Source: UBA1731 sp045595285 (GTDB taxonomy: Bacteria; Verrucomicrobiota; Kiritimatiellia; RFP12; UBA1067). Taken from it: DNA of 64,000 nucleotides. Below are positions 25,553 through 34,581 of this stretch, piece by piece. Every line of letters begins with the position of its first letter. Positions within the stretch are counted from its first letter, which is position 1. The notes beneath the pieces are model-generated. The model saw only the letters and a list, made by a program, of their open reading frames with translations, was not told where the DNA came from and did no database searches. Both the position numbers and the translations under genes were made by a program. The DNA is taken from positions 1 to 64,000 of the forward strand of contig JAZOAC010000166.1 of NCBI GenBank assembly GCA_045595285.1. The letters are read 5' to 3'.

Positions 25553-25893
25553 TCTTTAAGGTAAAGACATTTCTATCCACTCCTCTGTTTGACGGGTATC
25601 TTGGTTATTTTGATACGGTATGAGCCTTGAAACTTGCGCCTGCCTACCCTGATGTGCGATTGGAATCCTTCTGGAAATAGCTTACACAGTTATAATCTGA
25701 AATGGTGGCATGCATTACGCATCTCTCAATTAGCCAATATCCGCATGTCAAGATTTCGTCTACACTATAATCTTGAGAATTGGTCCGAATCATATTCTCT
25801 TTACGATAAGGCAGATTCAATGCAGTCAGGTCGAAACATTTTCTTAATTTTTTCGCTTGCGCTCAAATTGGTGATTTGATATATTATGCGGCC
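25553..25893. other. Intergenic region after mnmG, no convincing gene
   Basis: 341 bases. An 81-codon frame exists at 25634-25879 but it has no ribosome site, unusual composition and overlaps the dispersed element at 25775. No rsmG, parA or parB follows mnmG here. The end of the region holds TGATATATT, the probable -10 of the small basic gene. Confidence 0.55.
25775..25799 (-). repeat. Copy 4 of the dispersed GATTCGGACTAATTCTC element
   Basis: GAGAATTGGTCCGAATCATA then TTCTC, the reverse orientation of the element with one change relative to the 14420 copy apart from the first base. It stands alone between mnmG and the small basic gene. Confidence 0.75.
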
Positions 25894-25989
25894 ATGGGAC
25901 AACAATTAAGAACACGTGCCAAGAGGGCTCGCCGCATTGCTCGCAACAAGCGTGTGCATGCAAGGCTTCTCGCGGCTAAGAAGAAATAA
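25894..25989 (+). CDS. 31-residue very basic small protein, probably ribosome- or nucleic-acid-associated
   Basis: An ATG-TAA frame of 32 codons starting MGQQLRTRAKRARRIARNK and ending in KKK, with 15 Arg or Lys and no acidic residue. The pattern recalls tiny basic ribosomal or ribosome-associated proteins of PVC bacteria, but I cannot assign a name. TGATATATT (hexamer 25880-25885) ends eight bases before the ATG, so a leaderless mRNA is likely. It lies 27 bases upstream of tRNA-Cys and could be co-transcribed with the tRNAs. Confidence 0.6.
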   Translation: MGQQLRTRAKRARRIARNKRVHARLLAAKKK

Positions 25990-26016
25990 GGTGTGCTCTT
26001 TTGAGCGCATCTCAAA

Positions 26017-26090
26017 GGTGGGATGGCCGAGCGGTTAGGTTACGGACTGCAAATCCGTCTACAGCGGTTCAACTCCGCTTCCCACCTCCA
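26017..26090 (+). tRNA. tRNA-Cys (anticodon GCA)
   Basis: Acceptor GGTGGGA pairs with TCCCACC. The anticodon stem-loop is CGGACTGCAAATCCG with GCA, and the T arm is AGCGG-TTCAACT-CCGCT. The discriminator T is followed by an encoded CCA. The overall sequence closely follows bacterial tRNA-Cys. Confidence 0.96.
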
Positions 26091-26094
26091 TTTT

Positions 26095-26171
26095 GGGTGA
26101 TTAGCTCAGTTGGTTAGAGCACTACCTTCACACGGTAGGGGTCACTGGTTCGAGTCCAGTATCACCCACCA
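26095..26171 (+). tRNA. tRNA-Val (anticodon CAC)
   Basis: Acceptor GGGTGAT pairs with ATCACCC. The anticodon arm is CTACC-TTCACAC-GGTAG with anticodon CAC reading GUG, and the T arm is ACTGG-TTCGAGT-CCAGT. The discriminator A is followed by an encoded CCA. It begins four bases after tRNA-Cys, so one transcript is certain to be shared. Confidence 0.96.
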
Positions 26172-26176
26172 TTTTG

Positions 26177-26215
26177 AAGATGCGTCTGGATAGAAATCTG
26201 GCGCATTCTTTTTTT
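26177..26215 (+). terminator. Candidate terminator of the tRNA unit
   Basis: AAGATGCG at 26177 can pair with CGCATTCTT (26202-26210) with a bulge, across a 17-base loop, followed by a run of T to 26215. It ends only three bases before the ATG of the NusG-like gene. The long loop makes it moderate at best. Confidence 0.45.
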
Positions 26216-26218
26216 GTC

Positions 26219-26755
26219 ATGGCAGAGATACGGAAAGATGATATAAGTGCAGAAAGTGGGACGTATGGTCGTCGCACATGGTATGTCCTGCATGTGAAAC
26301 CGCGCACTGAAAAGAAGGTGTTTGATTATTTGCGCATCTACGGATATTTTCGCCATCTCCCCACATACACGAAGATCACGAAGGTTCAGCGCAGGAAGGT
26401 GAGGCGAGAGCTTCCGCTTTTCCCTGGGTATGTGTTCACGAAACTTTTCCCGGATGAACGCATAAGGATGCTTCAGACGAATCTTATAGTCCATACAATC
26501 ACGGTTCCGAATCCGCGCCAAATGGTCCATCAGTTGCGTCAGATATCACGCGCAGGCAAATGCGATTCTGAGATGCGTTCGGCACATCCGTTCAGGGCAG
26601 GAGACTATGTGCGTGTCAAATACGGTCCGCTCCGCGGCACAGAGGGATATGTGAAGCGTGAAGGTGCGCATGCGACGCTCTGTCTGAACGTGGAGATCCT
26701 GGGTGCGGCTGTCGAGATATCTATCTCTCCCGAGGACCTTGAAAAATGTCAATGA
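26219..26755 (+). CDS. NusG/RfaH-like transcription elongation factor paralogue
   Basis: A 178-residue protein. The NGN domain begins TWYVLHVKPRTEKKVFDYL and includes LPLFPGYVFTKLFPDER, both typical of NusG/RfaH. A C-terminal KOW domain contains FRAGDYVRVKYGPLRGTEGYV. It should bind RNA polymerase and alter pausing or termination, possibly for specific long operons as RfaH, LoaP and UpxY do. The ATG at 26219 lacks a ribosome site and directly follows a T run. The gene is isolated from secE/rplK, so it is not the housekeeping NusG. Confidence 0.8.
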   Translation: MAEIRKDDISAESGTYGRRTWYVLHVKPRTEKKVFDYLRIYGYFRHLPTYTKITKVQRRKVRRELPLFPGYVFTKLFPDERIRMLQTNLIVHTITVPNPRQMVHQLRQISRAGKCDSEMRSAHPFRAGDYVRVKYGPLRGTEGYVKREGAHATLCLNVEILGAAVEISISPEDLEKCQ

Positions 26756-26851
26756 TGCAATGCAGACAATAATGGCAACTCCGTCATCATGAGATGACGC
26801 GATTAGAGTGTGTACGCTGGTGGATGTTCAAGGGTCGACACGGTGAAAAAG

Positions 26852-26903
26852 TGGACTAGTCCATCTTGTGCGTGAGATTTTGCATATGCTACAGTACGTG
26901 CCA
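26852..26903 (+). promoter_or_regulatory. Palindromic operator candidate and promoter of the AraR-like regulator
   Basis: A perfect 12-base palindrome TGGACTAGTCCA (26852-26863) lies just upstream of a possible -10 TATGCT (26885-26890), overlapping the -35 position. The start codon at 26903 has no ribosome site. A GntR/LacI-type repressor binding here would autoregulate and control the whole downstream operon. Confidence 0.5.
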
Positions 26904-28027
26904 TGGAAACCATTGGCAAAGGAAAAAGCATAGGTGAGGTGTTGCGCGCGGAGATCGTGAGCGGCAAATACGACCGTACACGCAAGCTGCCGAGCGACAG
27001 GATGCTGATGCGGAGGTTTTCCGTCGCCCGGGCCACCGTTCAGGCCGCGATGCGAGAGCTTATGGACAAGAAACTCGTGGAGCGTAGACCCGGCTACGGC
27101 ACGTTCCTCGCCGATCTCGCCGAGACGAAAGCCGCTCAGAAGTTTGCGATGATCGTACCGGACATCTACTATCCGTTCTATGATCGCATCTGCCGCGGCA
27201 TTTCCGATGCCGCGAAAAAACGTGGCTGGACGATACTTTCGGTGTCGCTCGGTTTCGGCAACATGCGCGAGCGAGCATTGAGGGCGGTCGATTTCGCCGA
27301 GGTGTGCATCCGCGAAAGGGTTTCCGGCGTGTTCTTTCAGCCGCTCCAGTTCATCACCGACAGCGAGAAGGTCAATCGCGACATCCTCACGTTCTTCAAA
27401 AACGCGAACATCCCGGTCGTTCTTCTTGACAGCGATTTCGTGGCGCCGCCGAACCGCAGCGAATATTGTCTTGTCGGCGTGGACAATACCGGCATCGGCT
27501 ATACGCTCGCGAAGCACGTGATCGCCGCGGGCGCGAAGCGGATCATGTATTTCTCCAATCCGCTTCCCGCGCCCACATCCCTCAAGCGCGGCACCGGTGT
27601 GGGACTTGCCGTCACCGAGGCGGGGCTCCCATGGAACAGGAACAACGTCTATTTCGCCGATCCCACCGACACCCGCGCCGCCGCACGCGTCTTCGCCGGG
27701 CGCAACCGTCCCGACGCCATTATCGCGGTCAACGATTTTGTCGCGCTGCAGCTTCTCAAAACGCTGACGGCGATCGGCAAGCGCATCCCGGATGACGTGC
27801 TCCTTGCCGGCGTAAACGGCGATCCGGACGCGGCGGAGGCGGATCCGCCGCTCACGACGGCCGTTCAGCCGTGCTACGAGATTGGCACGACGGCCGTTTC
27901 ACTGATGTTTGAGCGTCTGGCGAATCCCGATTTCCAGCCGCGTGAGGTGTTTCTCTCGGCAAGGCTCGAGGAACGCCGATCGACAAATTCCTGTAAAAAA
28001 TCCCAAAAAACGCGAGGGAGAAAATAA
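26903..28027 (+). CDS. GntR-LacI hybrid transcriptional regulator, AraR-like
   Basis: A 374-residue protein with a GntR winged helix at 1-70 (EIVSGKYDRTRKLPSDRMLM, FSVARATVQAAMRELMDKK) and a LacI-type periplasmic-binding-like sensor domain (FAMIVPDIYYPFYDRICRGI; PDAIIAVNDFVALQLLKTL; VLLAGVNGDPDA). This is the domain order of AraR of Bacillus, a sugar-released repressor. It probably senses a sugar derived from the polysaccharide attacked by the following operon. Its stop overlaps the ATG of the GH2 gene by one base (TAATG), so it is first gene of that operon. Confidence 0.88.
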   Translation: METIGKGKSIGEVLRAEIVSGKYDRTRKLPSDRMLMRRFSVARATVQAAMRELMDKKLVERRPGYGTFLADLAETKAAQKFAMIVPDIYYPFYDRICRGISDAAKKRGWTILSVSLGFGNMRERALRAVDFAEVCIRERVSGVFFQPLQFITDSEKVNRDILTFFKNANIPVVLLDSDFVAPPNRSEYCLVGVDNTGIGYTLAKHVIAAGAKRIMYFSNPLPAPTSLKRGTGVGLAVTEAGLPWNRNNVYFADPTDTRAAARVFAGRNRPDAIIAVNDFVALQLLKTLTAIGKRIPDDVLLAGVNGDPDAAEADPPLTTAVQPCYEIGTTAVSLMFERLANPDFQPREVFLSARLEERRSTNSCKKSQKTRGRK

Positions 28028-30543
28028 TGTTTTCAGCGCTTATTCCGATTCTCTTTGCCGCCGCCGAAATCAATCTTTCCGGCGACTGGCGTCTTTCCGG
28101 CATGAACGAGACCGGCGCCGCGATCGAGTGTCCGATCGCCGTTCCCGGTGGCGTCCATCATGCGCTTTACAAGGCCAATTTCATCGAAAACCCGTTTTGG
28201 GGCTGCAACGAGACGAATGTCCAGTGGGTCGGCCGCCGGGACTGGTCGATTTCCCGCACTTTTGAGGTTGACGAAGCGTTTCTCAGGGCTCCGTCGGTGA
28301 TTCTCCGGCTGGAAGACGTCGATACGTTTGCCCTCGTTCTTATCAACGGCAAGGCCGTCGGCGAGACGTCCAACCGCTTCCGCCGCTGGGAATTCGACGT
28401 GAAACCCTATCTGAAGGCGGGCCGCAACACGATCGAAGGCCGTTTCCGCTCGTCGTGGCATGTCGCCGATGTCCAGCCGCAGTATTACGAAAAGCATTTT
28501 CCCGCCTACACTAACGGTGTCGTCTATTCCATCAATTACATCCGTAAGCCGCAATGCCACGGCGGATGGGACTGGGGCATTACGCAGATGATCACCGGGT
28601 TCTGCGGGCCGGTGAAACTTATGGCGACGGATGATTTCCGCATCGACTACATTTATTCGGATCAGGCGTTCAGCGCGGATTATTCGAAATGCGAACTGCG
28701 CGTCTATGCCGACATCACGGCGGCAGACGGCGCGACGTCGACCGTCACCAACCGCTTTGTCATCGACAAGCCGCGTCTCTGGTGGCCGAACGGCATGGGA
28801 GAACAGTCGTTCCACGAGGTGACGCTCGATGTGAAAGGACGTAAAATCAAAAAACGCATAGGGCTCAGGAAAATCGAAATGGTCAACGAGACCGACGTCG
28901 ATCCCGTTTCCGGCTGGAGGGGGCGCAGCTGCTTTTTCCGTGTGAACGGACGGGCGTTTTTCGCGAAAGGCGCGAACTGGATTCCCTGCTCCGCTTTCGA
29001 AAACGAGCAGACTCCGGAGCGCTACCGCGATCTTCTCGAAAGCGCGAAAGCGGCCAACATGAACATGATCAGGCTCTGGGGCGGCGGGCAGTATGAAAAA
29101 GACTGCTTTTACGACATTTGCGATGAACTGGGGCTCCTTGTCTGGCATGACTTCATGTTCGCCTGCGCCAATTATCCGGACGGCCCGTTTCTTGAAAATG
29201 TCCGCCATGAGGTGCGCCATCAGATCAAACGGTTGCGCGACCATGCTTCGATCGCGCTCTGGTGCGGCGACAACGAGTGCCGAGGCTGCTTCCGCGCACT
29301 GTGGGATTATGTCATTTCCGATATTCCCTATTATTTCTCGCGCTTCCGCAAACGCATCGATCTGCTTGACGCCGCGGTCGCGGATTATGATCCCGCGCGA
29401 ACGTTCTGGCCTACCTCCCCCTGCAACGGTCCGGACGAGTCCGGCTTCGAGCATAAAGATATCATCAAAGGCGATCTGCATTTCTGGGGTGTCTGGCACG
29501 GCGGCGAACCGTTCAGCCGGTTCACCGAGCTGCGGCCGCGCTTCTGCAGCGAGTTCGGTTTCCAGAGCTATCCGTCGAAAGAAACGTGTCTCACATTCTG
29601 TCGTGAAAGTGATCTCAGTCTCGATTCTCCCGTTTTCGACCACCATCAGAAGAATGAGGGCGGAAACAGACGTATCCGCGGTACGATGCACCGGTATTTC
29701 CGCGATCCCGTCAATTTTGATTCAATGCTCTATCTCTCGCAGGTTCAGCAGGCGCTTGCCATCAAGACGGCGATCGAGGCATGGCGCAGTCTCACCCCGT
29801 GGTGCATGGGCGCGCTCTACTGGCAGCTCAACGACAACTGGCCCGTGTCGTCATGGAGTTCCATTGAGTACGGCGGAAAGTGGAAACACCTTCACTATCA
29901 CGCGAAACGCTTCTTCGAACCGGTTGCGGTGATGGCCGTCCGGAAGACGGGTGCGGCCGATCTCGAGATCTGGGCCGTGAACGACGGGCCCGAACCGGTG
30001 ACGCGCACATTCACGCTTGAAGAGTGGGAGTTTGACGCTCAGGCACCGCGCACTGTGCGGACTCGCAAAGAGGTGACGCTGCCGCCCGGACGCGCGGTGC
30101 AACTCGATCGCGTTTCGGCGGGTGCGGCGACGAACCGCGTGTTTCTTTCTCTGTCTTTGGGATCGGTCGTGAACGACGGATTTTTCACGGAATACAAGAA
30201 TTGTGCGCTCGCGAAAGCGAACGTGCGCGTTTCATCGGTGACTCCGGTTGACGGCGGCGCGTTCGATGTCACCGTCGAGACCGACCTCCCGGCGTTTTAT
30301 GTCTGGCTCAACGCGGCGGGCATACGCGGCGAGTTTTCCGACAATTCTTTCACGTTGCTGCCGGGCCGTCCGCGTACGGTAAGGTTTGTTCCAAAGTCAC
30401 GCACAGTAACGCTCCGGGAATTTTCCCTTGCGCTTACGGTCACGCATCTCAATGAGAATTGCCGTGAAAGCAGCAGTGCGCCGGCAGAGGACAAAGGAAA
30501 CGCGGCGGCTCTGCGGGCGCTTGGTCTCGATGTTTCAAATTAA
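28027..30543 (+). CDS. Glycoside hydrolase family 2 beta-mannosidase
   Basis: An 838-residue protein with a short signal peptide (FSALIPILFAAAEI), a sugar-binding jelly-roll (INLSGDWRLSGMNETG, VPGGVHHAL, ENPFWGCNE), an Ig-like domain and a TIM barrel. The acid/base motif is LWCGDNECRG and the nucleophile motif is RFCSEFGFQSYPS. HGGWDWG and MIRLWGGGQYEKDCFYD are typical of GH2 beta-mannosidases. It releases mannose from beta-mannosides, for example mannan or N-glycan core fragments. The exported location suggests action in the periplasm. The start is coupled to the regulator gene. Confidence 0.92.
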   Translation: MFSALIPILFAAAEINLSGDWRLSGMNETGAAIECPIAVPGGVHHALYKANFIENPFWGCNETNVQWVGRRDWSISRTFEVDEAFLRAPSVILRLEDVDTFALVLINGKAVGETSNRFRRWEFDVKPYLKAGRNTIEGRFRSSWHVADVQPQYYEKHFPAYTNGVVYSINYIRKPQCHGGWDWGITQMITGFCGPVKLMATDDFRIDYIYSDQAFSADYSKCELRVYADITAADGATSTVTNRFVIDKPRLWWPNGMGEQSFHEVTLDVKGRKIKKRIGLRKIEMVNETDVDPVSGWRGRSCFFRVNGRAFFAKGANWIPCSAFENEQTPERYRDLLESAKAANMNMIRLWGGGQYEKDCFYDICDELGLLVWHDFMFACANYPDGPFLENVRHEVRHQIKRLRDHASIALWCGDNECRGCFRALWDYVISDIPYYFSRFRKRIDLLDAAVADYDPARTFWPTSPCNGPDESGFEHKDIIKGDLHFWGVWHGGEPFSRFTELRPRFCSEFGFQSYPSKETCLTFCRESDLSLDSPVFDHHQKNEGGNRRIRGTMHRYFRDPVNFDSMLYLSQVQQALAIKTAIEAWRSLTPWCMGALYWQLNDNWPVSSWSSIEYGGKWKHLHYHAKRFFEPVAVMAVRKTGAADLEIWAVNDGPEPVTRTFTLEEWEFDAQAPRTVRTRKEVTLPPGRAVQLDRVSAGAATNRVFLSLSLGSVVNDGFFTEYKNCALAKANVRVSSVTPVDGGAFDVTVETDLPAFYVWLNAAGIRGEFSDNSFTLLPGRPRTVRFVPKSRTVTLREFSLALTVTHLNENCRESSSAPAEDKGNAAALRALGLDVSN

Positions 30544-30599
30544 ATGGACTGACACTCACCCAACAAGAAACTTCTAAGCGATAAGAAAGGTCGAAAGCC

Positions 30600-31805
30600 A
30601 TGACAAAGAGAGATGTACACAATGGAAAGCCGTATGCGGGAAATCCGCATATGCGGTTTGACGATGGGGAAGACGCATCGTCAACGTCGAGGTGCGGGTC
30701 TCTGTTCTGCAAAAGACTGTTGCCGCGGGCGTTCTGCATGGTTGTGCAGATTCTGGGTTTGTGTGCTTCCGTCTTCGGCGGCGTGCGTCCTTACGAATTC
30801 GAGTGGGCGGATCGCACGCGCGACGACCGCCCGGTGCTTCTGCCGCTGGAATCCGCCAAGGGGTGGACCTGCCGGTGGTCGCAGGCGACCGGTCGCGTCG
30901 AAACGGCGCGAGAGCATCTTCTTTTCGGCGACGGCGTCATGCGCATCACACATAAGGCGTTGGGCGGGGCGCCCGTCCTCAAGATCCTGCCCTCGAAACC
31001 GGTTAAGGTGGCCGCCGGTTTCGATACGCTCAGCATCTGGATCTACGGCAACATGCCTTATCGGCAGAATCCCGCCGATCCGACGCCGGGCGTTCTCGTC
31101 ACCGCCGATTTTCTCGACGCCGACGGCCGGCCGTTTTCCGTCGACATCTACCGCCTTGCCCATCAGGAATGGTTTCTCGCCCAGAAGCGTCTTTCCGCCG
31201 CCGCGCTCGCATCCGAAGCGTGGGAGCGTTCGCAGATCGTCACCGTTTACACCGACGGCACACGGACGGTCGTGAACGGGTCGACGAATGAACCGATGCC
31301 GCTGTGCTTTGGCAGCCGTCGACTGACGCTCCCGCCCAACGGATTTCTCGCGTTGTCCGGCGACGGCTCGGCCGCCGTCGTGTCGGGCGCGGCATGGTGC
31401 GGCGGCGGACGGCTTGACATGTCGGTTTCTCCCGATTATGTCTATTTCGACGCGTACGGCGCGCTGTCGACGACACCGTGGGGCGGCACGGACGGGCGCA
31501 TGTACCGTTTGAACGGCAAGGACGGAACCGAGGAAGTCTTCCTTCGGACGGGGACGGTCTGCGAACTGCCGTATGCGGCCGTTTCCGTCACCGCGCTTGA
31601 TTTCGCCGGCGAGGCGATCGGCTCGGCGCCGTTTACCGTCGTAGAGGGCCGCACGCGTCTGAGTCCGATGCCGGGAGCGTTTTCATATCGCGTCCGGAAA
31701 CCGTCCGGTTGGCGCGAGGCGCCGGCGAAGACGGTTTTCGCCGGCTATCTGGATGGACCGCCGCCGGAGAAAATCGAGATTTCATCCCACACATCCAACC
31801 GTTAA
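30600..31805 (+). CDS. Secreted protein of unknown function, probably carbohydrate-related
   Basis: A 401-residue protein. A hydrophobic stretch at about 40-60 (AFCMVVQILGLCASVFGGVRP) acts as signal peptide; the preceding 35 residues may be extra, and a later start cannot be excluded. The mature part is beta-rich with two possible jelly-roll units (AAGFDTLSIWIYGNMPYRQN; SVTALDFAGEAIGS), the look of a carbohydrate-binding module protein. No catalytic motif is recognised. AGAAAGG precedes the ATG at 30600. It sits between the beta-mannosidase and the autotransporter-repeat protein in the same operon. Confidence 0.68.
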   Translation: MTKRDVHNGKPYAGNPHMRFDDGEDASSTSRCGSLFCKRLLPRAFCMVVQILGLCASVFGGVRPYEFEWADRTRDDRPVLLPLESAKGWTCRWSQATGRVETAREHLLFGDGVMRITHKALGGAPVLKILPSKPVKVAAGFDTLSIWIYGNMPYRQNPADPTPGVLVTADFLDADGRPFSVDIYRLAHQEWFLAQKRLSAAALASEAWERSQIVTVYTDGTRTVVNGSTNEPMPLCFGSRRLTLPPNGFLALSGDGSAAVVSGAAWCGGGRLDMSVSPDYVYFDAYGALSTTPWGGTDGRMYRLNGKDGTEEVFLRTGTVCELPYAAVSVTALDFAGEAIGSAPFTVVEGRTRLSPMPGAFSYRVRKPSGWREAPAKTVFAGYLDGPPPEKIEISSHTSNR

Positions 31806-31815
31806 GGAGATTAAC

Positions 31816-34545
31816 ATGAAATACATCATCGGAATCATTTCTGCCGTTGTGGGATTGACTGCAGCGGCCGTAACGCCCGTTGTCGATGAGGCTACCGGCA
31901 ACGTCACGCTTCACGTGGAATCCGACGAGACGTACGCCGGGGTGATTGCAGGCGAGGGGATTACCGTCACGAAAACAGGGGCGGGAACGCTCACCTTGTC
32001 CGGTGCGAACACCTTCACGGGCACGCTTCTCGTCGAAGAGGGAATGCTGGTCGCCGCTCCCGCGAACACTGCCGGCAAGCCGGCGCTTGTCGTCAAAAAC
32101 GGTGCGAGCTTCAAATCGGCGGGAGGCGGTTCTACATGGGGTGCCAATGCGCTTAATCTCGCGAGCGTCACGATTGAAGGTGCAGGTGTCGAAGGAAAAG
32201 GCGCGTTCATCCGTTCGAGCGGAACCGCGTGTATGTCGGATTCAAATCACGGTTTTTTATTGACCGGCGACGCGACAATCAACTTCGCCATTGTCCATAA
32301 TCCGGGCATCGTGAAGCTGAACGGATATACGTTGACGAAGATCGGCACGAAAGACTGGTTTACAATGTGTGCACAGAAATATGTGCCGGACGGGGACGGC
32401 GGCAAAGGTAAAATCGTCATTCAGCAAGGTGTCGTCAAAATTCAGAATTATATCTTCGCCGAAGGAAGTGCGGAGAATGTTCTTGAATTGAAAAGCGGAA
32501 CCTCTCTTTATACGATCTCCCAGTCGAAAAACAGAGTATGCCCGTGGACATTGCGCGTTTCCGGAAACGCGACGGTTTATGATGAAACCGCGAGCGGAAC
32601 GGCCAGCCATGTGAAATGGGCGGGACCGTTGGAGGTCGCGGGCGGGAATCTGACATTGAATCACAAGTCCGCGGCCACGACGATTGAATTCTCGGGTCCG
32701 GTTGCGACGGCTGTCGGGTGCAGACTGTTGGCCCCGAGAGCCGGAATCAATAGATTTTCAGGCAAGACGCAAGTGCTCGCCGGCCCGATCGGTCGGACGG
32801 AATATGAAGATTACGGGCAGTTTGACTTTTCGGGCGAGGTGAAGATAACTCATGCGGACAACACGTATCTGAACGGTTCGCAGACAACGCCGCAGAAGAT
32901 GACGATCGCCGATTCGGTATGGGACGGACAATCGGATGTGATGTCCGTCGCCGCAAGAGCGTCGTCATGGGCAGTTGCGGAGCTTCAGCGCACTGTCGTC
33001 ACCAATGCGTTTCGTGTCGGTGCGTATTATACATCCGGCAACGCCGGGTACGGCGCACTGTATCAGGTGGCGGGTGAATTGTTTGTACCGAAGTCGGGAA
33101 ATGCGACGGCCAATCGTTTTACCGTCGCAAACGGTCCGGGAGTCGGTTATTTCCGCAAGTCGGGAGGTTCGCTGAAATCGGATGTCGAATTTGAACTTGC
33201 CCGGGTGCGGGGTTTTGCGTCGGCGTATTTTGACGGTGGAGCGGCAGAGTTCAATCTGCCCATTTCCATGTCGAGAGGGCGCAACGACGCGTCATTGACC
33301 GCCGATCAATGCCGGTCGGGCGAGAGCGTCTATTATCAGACGGGGGCGGCGACGAACCGCGTTCCCGGGATCAATATCGGGCCGCAGGCGAATGAACCGA
33401 TTCCTTCGGGCGGCAGTGCGCTGGTTGCGGTTGAAGGCGAGGGAACCGTTTTTTCCGTGTACGGAACCGCGGGCTATTACGGACTTCGGTTGCAGGCGCC
33501 GACCGCGCTCGATGCCGTTTTGGCCGTGAATGACGGCGCGACATTGTCCGCATCGAGAATTGTGCGGTTCTCTTCGCCGTCAGAAAAGACGGATGTTTCG
33601 TTTGTAATGAGCGTGGACGGCGGCAATGTCGAAATAACACATGCAAATCTCAACAATGATATGTATCCTCCGGAGAAAGTGCTCGTCCAGAAGGGCGGTA
33701 TGACTTTCACGGCATCGGCAACGCCGTCCGTGGCGTGGCCCGCGGCGTTCGAGGCTCCGGTCGGAAAGATAGTTTCGTCGGTCGCTTTGCCGACGGAGGA
33801 GGCTTTCCTTGCCGATCAGGGAAAATACATAGGTCCGGCAAAGGTGACGATCGCAGGCACGGGATGCGGGGCGGCGGCAATTGCGCTTTTTGACAAGGAT
33901 ACGCGAAAGATCACCGGCGTCCGCGTAGTCTCTCCGGGAACAGGCTATGACGAAACGACGACGGCGACGATTGAGTCGCCCGACCGTTCGTCTGTCTATG
34001 TCTGCGCAGTAACGCTTGCCGATGCGCCGGTGACGGGCGCTGGGTTTGTGAAGCGCGGAGCGGGCGCGTACACCTTCGAGAAAGCGAATACATACAAGGG
34101 CACGACGGCCGTCGAAGAAGGTACACTCGTCTTTGCGCACGAGAAATCCCTGCCCGAAGATTCCGGGCTTTCGATATCCGGCGGCGCGACAGCCGATTTC
34201 AACGGACGCGCCGTTACGGTGCCGACGCTTTCGGGCGGAAACGGAACGGTGACGGATCTCGCGTCGCTCACGGTCACGGATGCGCTGTCGCTGACGATGG
34301 CGTCGAACGCGACTCTTAAAGTGGATGCGCAGCTCACGTTGGCGGATGGAGCGGTGCTTACACTGCCGGGTTCGCTCTCCGATCTTTCGGAGAGCAGATC
34401 CAATATCCTTTTACAGGCGACGGGAGGAATCGTCTGCGCCGGACGCGTAGAGCTTCCGAGTCTGCCGTCTCCGTGGAAGGTGGAAATCCGCGCCAAAGAT
34501 ATCTATGTGCGCAGGGTTAATGGAACGGTGATGATCCTGCGGTGA
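31816..34545 (+). CDS. Autotransporter-associated beta-strand repeat surface protein
   Basis: A 909-residue exported protein with a signal peptide (KYIIGIISAVVGLTAAAV). It contains passenger-associated transport repeats: VTKTGAGTLTLSGANTFTG followed by TLLVEEGMLVAAP at about 50-80, and VKRGAGAYTFEKANTYKG then TTAVEEGTLVF at about 750. These form a beta-helix. No autotransporter barrel or sorting signal is visible at the C-terminus, so it is probably periplasmic or released. AAGGAG precedes the ATG at 31816. It may bind or display polysaccharide for the enzymes of this operon. Confidence 0.8.
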   Translation: MKYIIGIISAVVGLTAAAVTPVVDEATGNVTLHVESDETYAGVIAGEGITVTKTGAGTLTLSGANTFTGTLLVEEGMLVAAPANTAGKPALVVKNGASFKSAGGGSTWGANALNLASVTIEGAGVEGKGAFIRSSGTACMSDSNHGFLLTGDATINFAIVHNPGIVKLNGYTLTKIGTKDWFTMCAQKYVPDGDGGKGKIVIQQGVVKIQNYIFAEGSAENVLELKSGTSLYTISQSKNRVCPWTLRVSGNATVYDETASGTASHVKWAGPLEVAGGNLTLNHKSAATTIEFSGPVATAVGCRLLAPRAGINRFSGKTQVLAGPIGRTEYEDYGQFDFSGEVKITHADNTYLNGSQTTPQKMTIADSVWDGQSDVMSVAARASSWAVAELQRTVVTNAFRVGAYYTSGNAGYGALYQVAGELFVPKSGNATANRFTVANGPGVGYFRKSGGSLKSDVEFELARVRGFASAYFDGGAAEFNLPISMSRGRNDASLTADQCRSGESVYYQTGAATNRVPGINIGPQANEPIPSGGSALVAVEGEGTVFSVYGTAGYYGLRLQAPTALDAVLAVNDGATLSASRIVRFSSPSEKTDVSFVMSVDGGNVEITHANLNNDMYPPEKVLVQKGGMTFTASATPSVAWPAAFEAPVGKIVSSVALPTEEAFLADQGKYIGPAKVTIAGTGCGAAAIALFDKDTRKITGVRVVSPGTGYDETTTATIESPDRSSVYVCAVTLADAPVTGAGFVKRGAGAYTFEKANTYKGTTAVEEGTLVFAHEKSLPEDSGLSISGGATADFNGRAVTVPTLSGGNGTVTDLASLTVTDALSLTMASNATLKVDAQLTLADGAVLTLPGSLSDLSESRSNILLQATGGIVCAGRVELPSLPSPWKVEIRAKDIYVRRVNGTVMILR

Positions 34546-34581
34546 TGTCGCGTGGTTTCTGACGAGAAAGGCTGGAATAAT

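Noticed and set aside
25634..25879. 81-codon frame after mnmG
   Set aside because: No ribosome site or promoter, it reads through the dispersed element, and its composition is unlike neighbouring proteins.
28033..29691. A 552-codon open frame antisense to the GH2 beta-mannosidase
   Set aside because: It is a high-GC shadow of a clear enzyme on the other strand, without a start signal or recognisable domain.
31911..31926. Half-palindrome TTCACGTGGAA in the autotransporter-repeat gene
   Set aside because: Only the central part fits a parS pattern; it is consistent with chance in coding DNA.
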